From: Variovorax sp. WS11
GTDB lineage: Bacteria; Pseudomonadota; Gammaproteobacteria; Burkholderiales; Burkholderiaceae_C
Direction: 5' to 3'
NCBI RefSeq assembly: GCF_010499245.1
Contig: NZ_JAAGOW010000001.1
Span: forward strand, 3,100,001-3,164,000
DNA: 64,000 bases
In this document: positions 10,272 to 19,104 of the stretch, piece after piece
Layout of the letters: every line of letters starts with the position of its first letter
Position numbering within the stretch: the stretch's first letter is position 1
Position numbers and translations under genes: made by a program
The notes under the pieces: model-generated
What the model was told of the DNA's origin: nothing
Database searches by the model: none
Seen by the model: the letters and a program-made list of their open reading frames with translations, nothing else

Positions 10272-10721
10272 ATGCCCAAGACCAAACTTCGCGCCGCCGC
10301 CCTGGCCGGCACTGCCGACGATGTGGAGGCGACCTTCTACGAGTCGCTGCAACGCGGCGACATCGATGCGCTGATGGCCTGCTGGGCCGACGAGGACGAG
10401 GTGTTCTGCGTGCATCCCGGCGGCCCGCGCCTGGTGGGCGCCAGCGCGATCCGCGCGGCCTTCGAGCAGATGTTCGCCAACGGCGCGATCCATGCCACGC
10501 CGGCGCACGTGCGCAGGGTGGAGTCGCTCGCCAGCGCGGTGCACAACGTGCTGGAGCGCATCGAAGTGCTGACGGCCGAGGGGCCGCGCCACGCCTTCGT
10601 GCTGGCCACCAACGTCTATCACAAGACCGCGCAGGGCTGGCGCATGGTGGCCCACCATGCGAGTCCGGGAACGGTTCATGCGCCCGACGAGTCGGAAGAG
10701 ATACCGCAGACCCTTCACTGA
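10272..10721 (+). CDS. NTF2-like (SnoaL-fold) small protein
   Basis: A 149-residue protein of the NTF2/SnoaL superfamily. It shows the helical start V-E-A-T-F-Y-E-S-L-Q-R-G-D, the strand M-A-C-W-A-D-E-D-E-V-F-C-V-H-P-G-G-P-R and the closing G-W-R-M-V-A-H-H-A-S-P typical of this cone-shaped fold. Catalytic function cannot be assigned; homologues are often annotated as SgcJ/EcaC-type or DUF4440 proteins. Its stop overlaps the next start (TGATG), so it is coupled to the YheT-like hydrolase. It diverges from rutA across the RutR box. Confidence 0.8.
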   Translation: MPKTKLRAAALAGTADDVEATFYESLQRGDIDALMACWADEDEVFCVHPGGPRLVGASAIRAAFEQMFANGAIHATPAHVRRVESLASAVHNVLERIEVLTAEGPRHAFVLATNVYHKTAQGWRMVAHHASPGTVHAPDESEEIPQTLH

Positions 10722-11689
10722 TGCAGTACGTTGCGCCACGCTGGTTGCCGGGCGGCAACCTCCAGACCATCTGGCCCGCGCTCTGGGCGCGTCGGGTCGA
10801 GGCGCCCCTGCCGGCTTACCTTCGCGAGCGCTGGAACACGCCGGACGGCGACTTCATCGACGTGGACTTCCTCGCGGCAGAGGGGCCGGCGCCGAAGCCG
10901 CTGCTGGTGCTGTTCCATGGCCTCGAGGGCTCGTCGAAGAGCCACTATGCCGAGGCCTTCGCGGCCCACGCGCAGTCGCGCAGCTGGGACTACGCGGTGC
11001 CGCACTTCCGTGGCTGCAGCGGCGAGATCAACCTGGCGCCGCGGGCCTACCACTCCGGGGACTTCGAAGAGGTGGGCTGGATCCTCTCGCGCCTGCGCGA
11101 GCGGCATGCGGGGCCGATGCTCGTTGCCGGCGTCTCGCTGGGCGGCAATGCGCTGCTGCGCTGGGTCGAGGAGGCAGGCGCGGAGGCCTCGAAGGTAGTG
11201 AGCGCGGCGGCCTCGATCAGCGCGCCGCTGGACCTGGCGGCCGGCGGCGCGGCCATCGGGCAGGGCTTCAACCGGCTGGTCTATACGCGCATGTTCCTGG
11301 CCAGCATGAAGCCCAAGGCGCTGGCCAAGCTGGCCCAGCATCCGGGGCTGTTCGACCGCGAGGCGCTGCTCGCGGCCGCGGACCTGCACGCCTTCGACAA
11401 CGTGTTCACTGCGCCGCTGCACGGTTTTCGCGACACCGACGACTATTGGCGCCGCGCCTCGGCCAAGCCGCACCTGGACGCGATCCGCATTCCGGCGCTG
11501 GTGGTGAACGCGACCAACGATCCCTTCGTGCCGGCCGCCAGCCTGCCGCGCCCGGAGGAAGCGGGCCGCCACGTCACGCTGTGGCAGCCGGCCCATGGCG
11601 GCCATGTGGGCTTTCCGATGGGGCGGCCGCCGGGCCATGTGCTGGGCATGCCCGAGCGGGTCGGCGACTGGCTGGCGCAGCACCTCTGA
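10721..11689 (+). CDS. YheT-family alpha/beta-hydrolase
   Basis: A 322-residue cytosolic hydrolase of the YheT/ABHD1-3 group (putative esterases/lipid hydrolases). It has the family opening P-G-G-N-L-Q-T-I-W-P-A, then L-V-L-F-H-G-L-E-G-S-S-K-S-H-Y (oxyanion region), F-R-G-C-S-G-E-I-N, the nucleophile elbow G-V-S-L-G-G-N, the Asp in N-A-T-N-D-P-F-V-P and the His in P-A-H-G-G-H-V-G-F. The ATG at 10721-10723 shares a base with the upstream stop. Confidence 0.9.
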   Translation: MQYVAPRWLPGGNLQTIWPALWARRVEAPLPAYLRERWNTPDGDFIDVDFLAAEGPAPKPLLVLFHGLEGSSKSHYAEAFAAHAQSRSWDYAVPHFRGCSGEINLAPRAYHSGDFEEVGWILSRLRERHAGPMLVAGVSLGGNALLRWVEEAGAEASKVVSAAASISAPLDLAAGGAAIGQGFNRLVYTRMFLASMKPKALAKLAQHPGLFDREALLAAADLHAFDNVFTAPLHGFRDTDDYWRRASAKPHLDAIRIPALVVNATNDPFVPAASLPRPEEAGRHVTLWQPAHGGHVGFPMGRPPGHVLGMPERVGDWLAQHL

Positions 11690-11740
11690 AGAGGCTTCGT
11701 CCGATGGCGCGGCGGCATGATCCGCGCCAGAATCCCCGGC

Positions 11741-12280
11741 ATGGACGACATCGTCAAACAGGCGCTCGCCAAGTGGCCCAACGTGCCGCACTGCTACGGC
11801 TGGCTGGGCCTCGACGCACGCGGGAACTGGTACCTGCGCGACGACCGCACGCAGGCTATGGGGGCCTTTCCGGCCCCCAAGGGCTCGCGCCTCGAGCACG
11901 AGAAGCTGATCGACTTCATCCAGCGCAACTACGAGCACGACGAGCAGGGCCAGTGGTTCTTCCAGAACGGGCCGCAGCGCGTCTACGTGGAACTGGAGGC
12001 TGCGCCCTGGGTGTGGCGGGTCGGCGAGGACTTCTCGGTGCGCTCGCATGCCGGCGATCCGGTCGAGCCCTCGGCCTGCCTGGTCGACGAGCAGGGGCGG
12101 CTCTATTTGGTCGCGCCGCCTGGCCTGGGCCTGGTGCATACGCAAGACGTGGGCTACGCGGCCGAGGCCATCGAGCAGGGGCGCTGGGTGCCGGAGAGCG
12201 TGCGCGCGGAGGAACTGCCCGCGCGCTTCGGCCATGTCATGAGCCCGGCGGCGGGCCGACCCGTCCAGGCCGCGCATTGA
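11741..12280 (+). CDS. Conserved hypothetical protein (M-D-D-I-V-K-Q-A family, probably DUF2946-annotated)
   Basis: A 179-residue protein without signal or membrane segments. It opens with M-D-D-I-V-K-Q-A-L-A-K-W-P-N-V-P-H-C-Y-G-W-L-G-L-D, a stretch I recognise from Burkholderiales proteins that follow yheT, and has many aromatic/acidic residues. ATG 11741 is preferred over one at 11717 because the conserved part begins there. Function unknown; the persistent pairing with yheT in related genomes is from memory, not checked. It ends 22 bases before a strong palindromic terminator. Confidence 0.7.
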   Translation: MDDIVKQALAKWPNVPHCYGWLGLDARGNWYLRDDRTQAMGAFPAPKGSRLEHEKLIDFIQRNYEHDEQGQWFFQNGPQRVYVELEAAPWVWRVGEDFSVRSHAGDPVEPSACLVDEQGRLYLVAPPGLGLVHTQDVGYAAEAIEQGRWVPESVRAEELPARFGHVMSPAAGRPVQAAH

Positions 12281-12302
12281 AGGAAAGCGCAGGCCCATGA
12301 AA

Positions 12303-12328
12303 AAAGAGCCCGCATGCGGGCTCTTTTG
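12303..12328. terminator. Bidirectional intrinsic terminator
   Basis: A perfect 26-base palindrome: AAAAGAGCCCGCA on the left (12303-12315) and its exact complement on the right. A-run and T-run flanks give a U-tract in both directions. It separates the convergent yheT-hypothetical unit (plus) and the cytochrome c gene (minus). Confidence 0.9.
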
Positions 12329-12349
12329 CTGTGAGGTCCGAAACCCCGA

Positions 12350-12964
12350 TTACTGCTTGGTAGGTGCCGGCGCCGCTGCCGCTTCCGAGGCTGCAGCCTC
12401 CGGGGCGCCTGCGGTCGCCGGACGGTCGGGCACCGGGAACTTGGCGCCGCCGGCATTGGCCAGGTAGACCACGGCACGGCCGATTTCCACGTCTTCGAAG
12501 TCGCCGCCGCCCTGGGGCGGCATCGCGCCCTTGCCCTTGATCGCATGCTCGAGCAGCGTGGCGTAGCCCTGGCCGATGCGCGGGCCCCAGGCCGCGGCGT
12601 CGTTGAGGTGCGGAGCGCCCGGGATGCCCGGGGCGCCGTGGCAGGCCACGCACTGGGCCTTGAACACCGCCTCGCCGGCGGCCAGCGGCCGGTTGGCGTC
12701 GCGGATCTCGATCGAGCCGATCTTCTTGAGGCGCTCGGCGATCTCGCGGTCGCGTGCTTCCTTCGACACGCCGTAGAGCGCCATGCCGGTGCCCTGGGCC
12801 TCGCCCGACGGATGATTGGCGGAAGTCACGTACGAGACCAGACCAACGATGATCAGGATCGGCGCGATGAAGGAGAAGAAGACCGCCAGCAGCAGTTGTT
12901 TGGGGTTCTTGATCGGGCCGATGTGGGCGTCTTCTGTGGCCTGGTGGTGCGCGTCGTCGCTCAT
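12350..12964 (-). CDS. Membrane-anchored c-type cytochrome (cytochrome c5-like)
   Basis: A 204-residue protein with one N-terminal uncleaved helix (L-L-L-A-V-F-F-S-F-I-A-P-I-L-I-I-V-G-L-V, about residues 24-45). The periplasmic cytochrome domain has haem site C-V-A-C-H (about residue 110) and a Met ligand in G-A-M-P-P-Q-G-G-G (about 148). An Ala/Pro/Glu-rich tail follows. Probably an electron carrier to a terminal oxidase. It is monocistronic: terminator on one side, RND operon end on the other, and a good -10 about 50 bases upstream. Confidence 0.9.
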   Translation of the reverse strand: MSDDAHHQATEDAHIGPIKNPKQLLLAVFFSFIAPILIIVGLVSYVTSANHPSGEAQGTGMALYGVSKEARDREIAERLKKIGSIEIRDANRPLAAGEAVFKAQCVACHGAPGIPGAPHLNDAAAWGPRIGQGYATLLEHAIKGKGAMPPQGGGDFEDVEIGRAVVYLANAGGAKFPVPDRPATAGAPEAAASEAAAAPAPTKQ

Positions 12965-13014
12965 TGGGTCCTCAGTGTGGGGGCTCGTCGGGGGCTTTTT
13001 CTAATCGACCGGCG

Positions 13015-13020
13015 ATTATA
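13015..13020 (-). promoter_or_regulatory. Candidate -10 element for the cytochrome c gene
   Basis: On the minus strand the hexamer is TATAAT followed by CG, a perfect sigma-70 -10, 50 bases upstream of the cytochrome start. No matching TTGACA is present 16-18 bases upstream; that stretch instead forms a GGCGC/GCGCC hairpin which may terminate the efflux operon. Confidence 0.4.
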
Positions 13021-13060
13021 GAGAGGCGCCCGAAAGCGCCCCGCGACGGTCCTCGGCCGC

Positions 13061-14482
13061 TCAGCGCGTGGCCCATCCACCGCCCAGCGTCTTGTACAGC
13101 ACCACCTGGTTCTGCAGCTGCGCGAGCTGGATCTGCACCGCAGCCTGTTGCGCGCCGTAGAGCGAGCGCTGGGAGTCGAGCAGGTCCAGCGCGCTGGCGA
13201 TGCCGTTGCGGTAGCGCAGGTCCGACAGCTTGAAGCGCACCGCCTCGGCCTCCGACTGCGCACGCAGGGCGCGCAGCTGCTCGCCCAGGGTGGCGCGGCC
13301 GGCGAGCGCGTCGGCGACCTCGCGGAAGGCGGTCTGGATCGACTTCTCGTATTGCGCCACCGCGATCTCGCGGCCGGCCTTGGCCGAATCCAGCCCGGCC
13401 CGGTTGCGGCCGGCGTCGAAGATCGGCACCGTCAGCTGCGGCGAGAAGGCCCAGGCCTTGGTGCCGCTATCGAACAGGTTCGAGAACTCGCTGCTCGCCG
13501 TGCCGATCGAGGTGGTCAGCGTCACGCGCGGGAAGAAGGCCGCGCGCGCCGCGCCGATGTTGGCGTTGGCCGCGATCAGCTGCTGCTCGGCGGCGCGGAT
13601 GTCCGGCCGCTCGCCCAGCAGGTCGGAGGGCAGGCCGGCGGGCAGCTCCGCCATCGGCGCCACCGCGTCCAGGCCGCGCGCGCCGCCCTCGGTAGCCTCC
13701 GGCGGCACCGGCGCGCCGAGCAGCAGGGCCAGCGCGTTCTCGTCCTGCATGCGCAGGCGGCGCTGCTCCGCATACGAGGCGCGCGCGGTCTCGGCCAGCG
13801 AGTCGGCCAGGCGCAGGTCGATCTCCGAGACCACGCCGCTGTCGAAGCGCATGCGGGTGAGCTTCTGCGACTCCTCTCGGGTGGTCAGCGTCTGGCGCGT
13901 GAGCGCCAGCAGCTCGTCGTCCGCGATCAGCGTGAGCCAGCCGCTGGCCACGGCGCTGATCAGGCTGATCTGCGTGGCCTTGCGCGATTCCTCGGTGGCG
14001 AGAAACTGCGCCAGCGCCTGTTCCTTGAGGCTGGCGACGCGGCCGAAGAAGTCGAGCTCCCAGGCCGTGATGCCGAGGTTGACCGCGTAGCTCGAGGTCA
14101 CGCTGCCGCCCAGGCCCAGCGACTGCAGCGCATTCGGGCTGGAGCGCGAGCCGCTGGCCGAGAGGTCGACCGCCGGGAACTGCGCCGCGCGCTGGATCTG
14201 GAACTGCGCGCGCGCCTGCTCGATGTTGAGCACGGCCACCCGCAGGTCGCGGTTGTTGGCGAGGGCGCTCTCAATCAGCTTCGCCAGACGCGGATCGGTG
14301 AAGTAGTCCTGCCAGGCCAGCGTCGAGGCCGGAGAGGGGCTCGTGGCCGCGGGCTGTGCGCCCGGATAGCTGGCCGGCACCGGCGCCGCGGGGCGCTCGT
14401 AGGTGGGGATCAGCGAGCAGCCGGCCAGCACCAGGGCGGCGGCGCCGGCCAGGGCGGTGGAAACGAAGTTCTTCTTAATCAT
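13061..14482 (-). CDS. RND efflux outer-membrane lipoprotein (OprM/AdeK family)
   Basis: A 473-residue TolC-like outer-membrane factor forming the exit duct of the pump. The lipoprotein signal is M-I-K-K-N-F ... L-V-L-A-G-C with acylated Cys22. The body holds two repeats with the L-x-A-N-x-N-I-G-A-A-R-A-A-F-F-P-R-V-T-L motif and the ending L-A-Q-L-Q-N-Q-V-V-L-Y-K-T-L-G-G-G-W. The ATG at 14482 is chosen because it begins the signal peptide and overlaps the pump stop by 8 bases; a TTG six codons upstream is less likely. Third gene of the efflux operon. Confidence 0.93.
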   Translation of the reverse strand: MIKKNFVSTALAGAAALVLAGCSLIPTYERPAAPVPASYPGAQPAATSPSPASTLAWQDYFTDPRLAKLIESALANNRDLRVAVLNIEQARAQFQIQRAAQFPAVDLSASGSRSSPNALQSLGLGGSVTSSYAVNLGITAWELDFFGRVASLKEQALAQFLATEESRKATQISLISAVASGWLTLIADDELLALTRQTLTTREESQKLTRMRFDSGVVSEIDLRLADSLAETARASYAEQRRLRMQDENALALLLGAPVPPEATEGGARGLDAVAPMAELPAGLPSDLLGERPDIRAAEQQLIAANANIGAARAAFFPRVTLTTSIGTASSEFSNLFDSGTKAWAFSPQLTVPIFDAGRNRAGLDSAKAGREIAVAQYEKSIQTAFREVADALAGRATLGEQLRALRAQSEAEAVRFKLSDLRYRNGIASALDLLDSQRSLYGAQQAAVQIQLAQLQNQVVLYKTLGGGWATR

Positions 14483-17400
14483 GGGCGGGGCTTTCTTCAA
14501 TGCCTGCGGCCTGGGCGTGGCGCCTGTCGACCTCGTGCTGCCGGTCGCTGCCCTTGAACAGGCTGCGCACCACCACGAAGAACACCGGCACGAAGATCAC
14601 GGCGAGTGCCGTGCCGGTCACCATGCCGCCGATCACGCCGGTGCCGATCGCGCGCTGGCTTGCCGAGCCCGCGCCGGAGGCGATCACCAGCGGCAGCACG
14701 CCGAGGCCGAAGGCCAGCGAGGTCATGATGATCGGCCGGAACCGCAGGTGGGCGGCGGCCAGTGCCGACTCGACCACCCCGCGGCCCTGCGCCTGCAGGT
14801 CCTTGGCGAACTCGATGATCAGGATCGCGTTCTTCGCCGACAGGCCGATGATGGTGATCAGGCCGACCTGGAAGTACACGTCGTTCGAATAGGCGCGCAT
14901 CAGCGTCGCGAGCAGCACGCCCAGCACGCCCAGCGGCACCACCATGATCACCGACAGCGGAATGGTCCAGCTCTCGTACAGCGCGGCCAGGCACAGGAAC
15001 ACCGCCAGGATCGAGAAGACGTACAGGATGATCGCCTGCGAGCCCGCGAGCTTTTCCTCGCGCGACTGGCCGGTCCATTCGTAGCCGAAGCCCTGGGGCA
15101 GCTGTGCGGCCAGCTTTTCCATCTCGGCCATCGCGGCGCCCGAGCTGTAGCCCGGCGCGGCCGAGCCCGAGATGCGGATCGCCGGATAGCCGTTGTAGCG
15201 CACCGTCTGCTGCGCACCCGTCACCCAGCGCGTGTTGGCGAAGGCCGACAGCGGCACCGGCTCCCCCTTGGTGTTGCTGGCGTTGAGGCGCAGCAGGTCG
15301 TCCGGCTGCATGCGCGCCGGCGCATCGGCCTGCACCACCACCCGCTGCAGGCGGCCCTGGTTCGGGAAGTCGTTCACGTAGGTCGAGCCGAGCGCCGTCG
15401 ACAGCGTGGTGTTGATGGCGTCGAAGCTCACGCCCAGCGCGTTCGCCTTGTCGCGGTCGATGTCGATCTGCAGCTGCGGTGCGTCCTCCAGGCCGTCCGG
15501 GCGCACCTGCGTCAGGAGCGGGCTCTTGCCGGCCATGCCCAGGATCTGGTTGCGCGCGTTGACCAGCGCCTCGTGGCCGGCGCCGCCGCGGTCCTGCAGG
15601 CGGAAGCTGAAGCCGCTGGCGTTGCCCAGCTCGGGGATGGGCGGCGGCGACAGCGGGTAGATGAAGGCGTCGCGGATGCCCGACAGCGCCCCGAAGGCGC
15701 GGCCGGCCAGCGCCTCGGCCGAGTGGGCCGGGTCGTGCCGCTCCTTCCAGTCCTTGAGCGTGACGAAGGCGAGGCCGGCGTTCTGGCCCTGGCCCGAGAA
15801 GCTGAAGCCCAGCACGCCGACCATGCTCTCCACCTCGGGCTGCTTCAGCATGTACTTCTCGACGTCCTGCATCACCGACAGCATGCGTTCCTTGGTCGCG
15901 CCCGGCGGCAGCTGCACGTTGACGATGAGGTAGCCCTGGTCTTCCTGCGGCAGGAAGGAGGTGGGCAGCTGCCGGTACACCAGCACCACCGCGCCGAAGA
16001 TGGCCGCGTAGATCAACAGGTAGCGCGCCGCGCGCTTGAGGATGCGCGCCACCAGGCTCTCATAGCCCTTCGCGGTGCGCGTGAAGCCGCGGTTGAACCA
16101 GCCGAAGAAGCCGCGCTTCTCGTGGTGGTGGCCGGCCTCCACCGGCTTCAGCAGCGTGGCGCACAGGGCCGGCGTGAGCGACAGCGCCAGGAAGGCCGAG
16201 AAGCCGATCGAGGCCACCATCACCGCCGAGAACTGGCGGTAGATGTTGCCGGTGGAGCCCGCGAAGAAGGCCAGCGGCACGAACACCGAGATCAGCACCA
16301 CCGTCACGCCGATGATGGCGCCGGAGATCTGGCGCATCGCCTTGCGCGTGGCCTCGAGCGGGGAGAGCCCCTCCTCGCTCATGATGCGCTCCACGTTCTC
16401 CACCACCACGATCGCGTCGTCCACCACGATGCCGATCACCAGCACCATGCCGAACATGGTCAGCACGTTGATCGAGAAGCCCAGCGCCAGCAGGACGCCG
16501 AAGGTGCCCAGGAGCGCGATCGGCACCACGATGGTCGGGATGAGCGTGTAGCGCCAGTTCTGCAGGAACAGGAACATCACCAGGAACACCAGCGCCACCG
16601 CCTCGAACAGCGTCTTCACCACCTCGGTGATGGAGATGTTCACGAAGCGCGAGCTGTCGTAGGGGATGGTCCACTTCACGCCCTGCGGGAAGTAGCGCTC
16701 CAGCTCGGTCATCTTGGCGCGGATCGCCTTGGCCGACTGCAGCGCGTTGCCGCTGGGGGCGAGCTGCACGCCGATGCCCACCGCCTGCTCGCCGTTGAGC
16801 CGCGCCGAGGTCGAGTAGGCCTGGCCGCCGAGCTCGATGCGCGCCACGTCCTTGAGCCGCACGGCCGAGCCGTCGGTGTTGGCGCGCAGCACGATGTCGC
16901 CGAACTGCGAGGTCGTGGTGAGCTGGCCGTTGACCACCACTGTGGCCGCGATCGCCTGCCCCGGCACGTTGGGCAGGTCGCCGATGGTGCCGGAGGAGAC
17001 CTGCGCGTTTTGCGTGCGGATCGCCGCGTTGACCTCGGCCGCCGACAGGTTGTAGCCCTGCAGCCTGGCCGGGTCGATCCAGATGCGCATCGCACGCTCG
17101 GTGCCGAACAGCTGAGCCTGGCCGATGCCGGCCACCCGCTGCAGCTCGGGCACCACGTTGCGCGACGCGTAGTCGCCAAGCGCCGTGGTGTCGATCGCCG
17201 GGTTGTCGGAGGACAGCATCGTGAACAGCAGGAAGTTGTTGCGCGACTTGTCCACGCGCACGCCCTGCTGCGTTACCGCCGCCGGCAGCCGCGGCGTGGC
17301 GCGCGACAGGCGGTTCTGCACGTCCACCTGGGCGAGATCGGCGTTGGTGCCGGTCTCGAAGGTGATGGTGATGGTGCCGGTGCCATCGGCCTGCGCCACC

Positions 17401-17639
17401 GATTCCATGTAGATGAGGCCCGGAGAGCCGTTCATCTCGCGTTCGATGACCGAGAGCACGCTGTCCTCCAGCGTCTGGGCCGAGGCGCCGGGATAGGCGA
17501 CGTTGACGACGATGGCCGGCGGTGCCACCGGCGGGTACTGCGCGATCGGCAATTGAGTGATGGACACGGCGCCCACCACGATCACGAACAGGGCGATCAC
17601 CCACGCGAAGATGGGCCGGTCGATGAAGAACTTTGCCAT
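14475..17639 (-). CDS. RND multidrug efflux pump, AcrB/MexB-like (HAE1 family)
   Basis: A 1054-residue, 12-helix proton-driven inner-membrane exporter of normal family length. It starts with M-A-K-F-F-I-D-R-P-I-F-A-W-V-I-A and contains the proton-relay pair in V-V-D-D-A-I-V-V-V-E-N-V-E-R, the G-S-T-G-N-I-Y-R-Q-F loop and, in the second half, the helix T-S-L-A-F-G-L-G-V-L-P-L-V-I. The Asp pair and porter-domain words indicate the drug/hydrophobe subfamily rather than metal pumps. It lies 13 bases after the adaptor gene and overlaps the outer-membrane factor. Exact substrates cannot be read. Confidence 0.95.
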   Translation of the reverse strand: MAKFFIDRPIFAWVIALFVIVVGAVSITQLPIAQYPPVAPPAIVVNVAYPGASAQTLEDSVLSVIEREMNGSPGLIYMESVAQADGTGTITITFETGTNADLAQVDVQNRLSRATPRLPAAVTQQGVRVDKSRNNFLLFTMLSSDNPAIDTTALGDYASRNVVPELQRVAGIGQAQLFGTERAMRIWIDPARLQGYNLSAAEVNAAIRTQNAQVSSGTIGDLPNVPGQAIAATVVVNGQLTTTSQFGDIVLRANTDGSAVRLKDVARIELGGQAYSTSARLNGEQAVGIGVQLAPSGNALQSAKAIRAKMTELERYFPQGVKWTIPYDSSRFVNISITEVVKTLFEAVALVFLVMFLFLQNWRYTLIPTIVVPIALLGTFGVLLALGFSINVLTMFGMVLVIGIVVDDAIVVVENVERIMSEEGLSPLEATRKAMRQISGAIIGVTVVLISVFVPLAFFAGSTGNIYRQFSAVMVASIGFSAFLALSLTPALCATLLKPVEAGHHHEKRGFFGWFNRGFTRTAKGYESLVARILKRAARYLLIYAAIFGAVVLVYRQLPTSFLPQEDQGYLIVNVQLPPGATKERMLSVMQDVEKYMLKQPEVESMVGVLGFSFSGQGQNAGLAFVTLKDWKERHDPAHSAEALAGRAFGALSGIRDAFIYPLSPPPIPELGNASGFSFRLQDRGGAGHEALVNARNQILGMAGKSPLLTQVRPDGLEDAPQLQIDIDRDKANALGVSFDAINTTLSTALGSTYVNDFPNQGRLQRVVVQADAPARMQPDDLLRLNASNTKGEPVPLSAFANTRWVTGAQQTVRYNGYPAIRISGSAAPGYSSGAAMAEMEKLAAQLPQGFGYEWTGQSREEKLAGSQAIILYVFSILAVFLCLAALYESWTIPLSVIMVVPLGVLGVLLATLMRAYSNDVYFQVGLITIIGLSAKNAILIIEFAKDLQAQGRGVVESALAAAHLRFRPIIMTSLAFGLGVLPLVIASGAGSASQRAIGTGVIGGMVTGTALAVIFVPVFFVVVRSLFKGSDRQHEVDRRHAQAAGIEESPAHD

Positions 17640-17652
17640 GCGGGCGCGCTCC

Positions 17653-18933
17653 TTACGGCTTCGCGGCCGGAGCCGAGGCAGCGTTCGCGGGAGCAGCCGG
17701 GGCTGCGGCGGATTCGGGCGCCGGCGCCTTCCACGGCACCGCCTTCACCGCCGCGCCGGGCGGCATCATCATCAGCTTCTGGAAGCCGTCGACCATCACC
17801 TGCTCGCCGGCCTTCAGGCCGTCGGTCACCACCCACTGGTTGTTCTGGGCGGCGGTGATCTTCACCGTGCGCTTGTGCATCTTGCCTTCGGCATCGACCA
17901 CGGTCAGCGTGTCGCCCTGCTGGGTGCGCGTGACCGCCTGCTGCGGCACCGTGATCGCGTTGGTGGCCTGGGCCTGCTCCACCTTCACGCGGACGTAGAG
18001 GCCGGGCAGCAGCTCGCCCTTCGGGTTTGGCACCTCGGCGCGCAGCGTCACCTGGCCGGTGGTCGAGTCGACCGTGAGGTCGGAGAACAGCAGCTTGCCG
18101 GGCAGCGCGTACTCGGCGCCGCCTTCCAGCTGGATGCGCACGCTGGCCGCGTCGCTGCCGCTCGCGCGCTTGAACTGGCCGGCCTCCATCGCGCGGCGCA
18201 GCTTGAGCACCTCGTTGGCCGATTGGGTGAAGTTCACGTACATCGGGTTGATCTGCTGGACCACGGCCAGCGCCGTGGCGTCGCCCTGGCCCACCAGTGC
18301 GCCTTCGGTCACCAGCGCGCGGCCGATGCGGCCGGAGATCGGCGCCGTGACGCTGGCGTAGCCCAGGTTGATCTTGGCCGTCTGCACCGAGGCGCGGGCC
18401 ACCGCGATGTCCGCATCCGCCGTCTTCGCGGCAGCCACCGCGTTCAGGTATTCCTGCTTGCTGACCGCGTTGGCTTCCACCAGCGGCTTGTAGCGCTCGG
18501 CCAGGGCCTTGGCCTGCACCGCATTGGCCTCGGCGCGCGCCAGGCTGGCCTGCGCGCTCTGCGCGGTGGCCAGGTAGGGCGCGGGGTCGATGCGGAACAG
18601 CGGCTGGCCGGCCTTCACGTCGCTGCCTTCGCGGAACAGCCGCTCCTGCAGGATGCCGGCCGCGCGGGCGCGCACCTCGGCCACGCGCGAGGCCTCGAGC
18701 CGGCCGGGCAGTTCCGTCAGCAGGCCGACGTCGGTCGGCGTCGCCACCACCACCCCCACTTCGGGCGGCGGCGGCGCCCCGCCGCCGGCACCGCCGCCCT
18801 TTGCGCCAGCGGCCGGCGCCTCGCTCTTGCCGCAAGCGGCGAGCGCCAGCACCGCGGCCATTGCGAGGGCGGCAAAGGCGGGGCGGCGCGACGTGGACAA
18901 CAACGAATGACGCGAGACATGCAGGAGAGGCAT
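17653..18933 (-). CDS. RND efflux periplasmic adaptor lipoprotein, AcrA/MexA-like
   Basis: A 426-residue membrane-fusion protein. The lipobox L-A-L-A-A-C places the acylated Cys at residue 34. The lipoyl/hairpin region has E-A-S-R-V-A-E-V-R-A-R-A-A-G-I-L, the long Ala-rich coiled-coil (about 100-185) and the return strand I-N-L-G-Y-A-S-V-T-A-P-I-S-G-R-I-G. A Pro/Ala-rich tail ends the protein. The AAAGGA ribosome site precedes ATG 18933. First gene of the operon, divergent from an AcrR-type repressor across an AcrR-type operator. Confidence 0.93.
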   Translation of the reverse strand: MPLLHVSRHSLLSTSRRPAFAALAMAAVLALAACGKSEAPAAGAKGGGAGGGAPPPPEVGVVVATPTDVGLLTELPGRLEASRVAEVRARAAGILQERLFREGSDVKAGQPLFRIDPAPYLATAQSAQASLARAEANAVQAKALAERYKPLVEANAVSKQEYLNAVAAAKTADADIAVARASVQTAKINLGYASVTAPISGRIGRALVTEGALVGQGDATALAVVQQINPMYVNFTQSANEVLKLRRAMEAGQFKRASGSDAASVRIQLEGGAEYALPGKLLFSDLTVDSTTGQVTLRAEVPNPKGELLPGLYVRVKVEQAQATNAITVPQQAVTRTQQGDTLTVVDAEGKMHKRTVKITAAQNNQWVVTDGLKAGEQVMVDGFQKLMMMPPGAAVKAVPWKAPAPESAAAPAAPANAASAPAAKP

Positions 18934-19031
18934 GCGATTCCTTTGAAGCAGAGACGGGGAACGGCGCGTGGTCGCAGCGAGTGCCTATAGCAATACGGCG
19001 AGCCTGGCCATCAGGAGGGACCCGAGTTTAC

Positions 19032-19049
19032 ATACATTCGTGAATGTAT
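19032..19049. promoter_or_regulatory. AcrR-type operator
   Basis: ATACATTC-GT-GAATGTAT is a perfect 8-bp inverted repeat with a 2-base spacer, with an extra C before and AG after. It is nearly identical to the E. coli AcrR operator (ACATACATT-NN-GAATGTATGT). It lies in the 171-base divergent space between the adaptor gene (start 18933) and the repressor gene (GTG 19105), where a repressor would block both promoters. Confidence 0.8.
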
Positions 19050-19104
19050 AGTGGCAACCCTCACGACTTCGGTTGTTTTACAAGTTTCAAGTCAAAGGAG
19101 CAAA

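Noticed and set aside
14403..17858. A 1151-codon plus-strand open frame opposite the RND pump, His/Arg/Gln-rich
   Set aside because: It is the antisense shadow of the AcrB-like gene: high GC at third positions leaves the reverse strand open. Composition is not protein-like and the pump frame is fully family-like.
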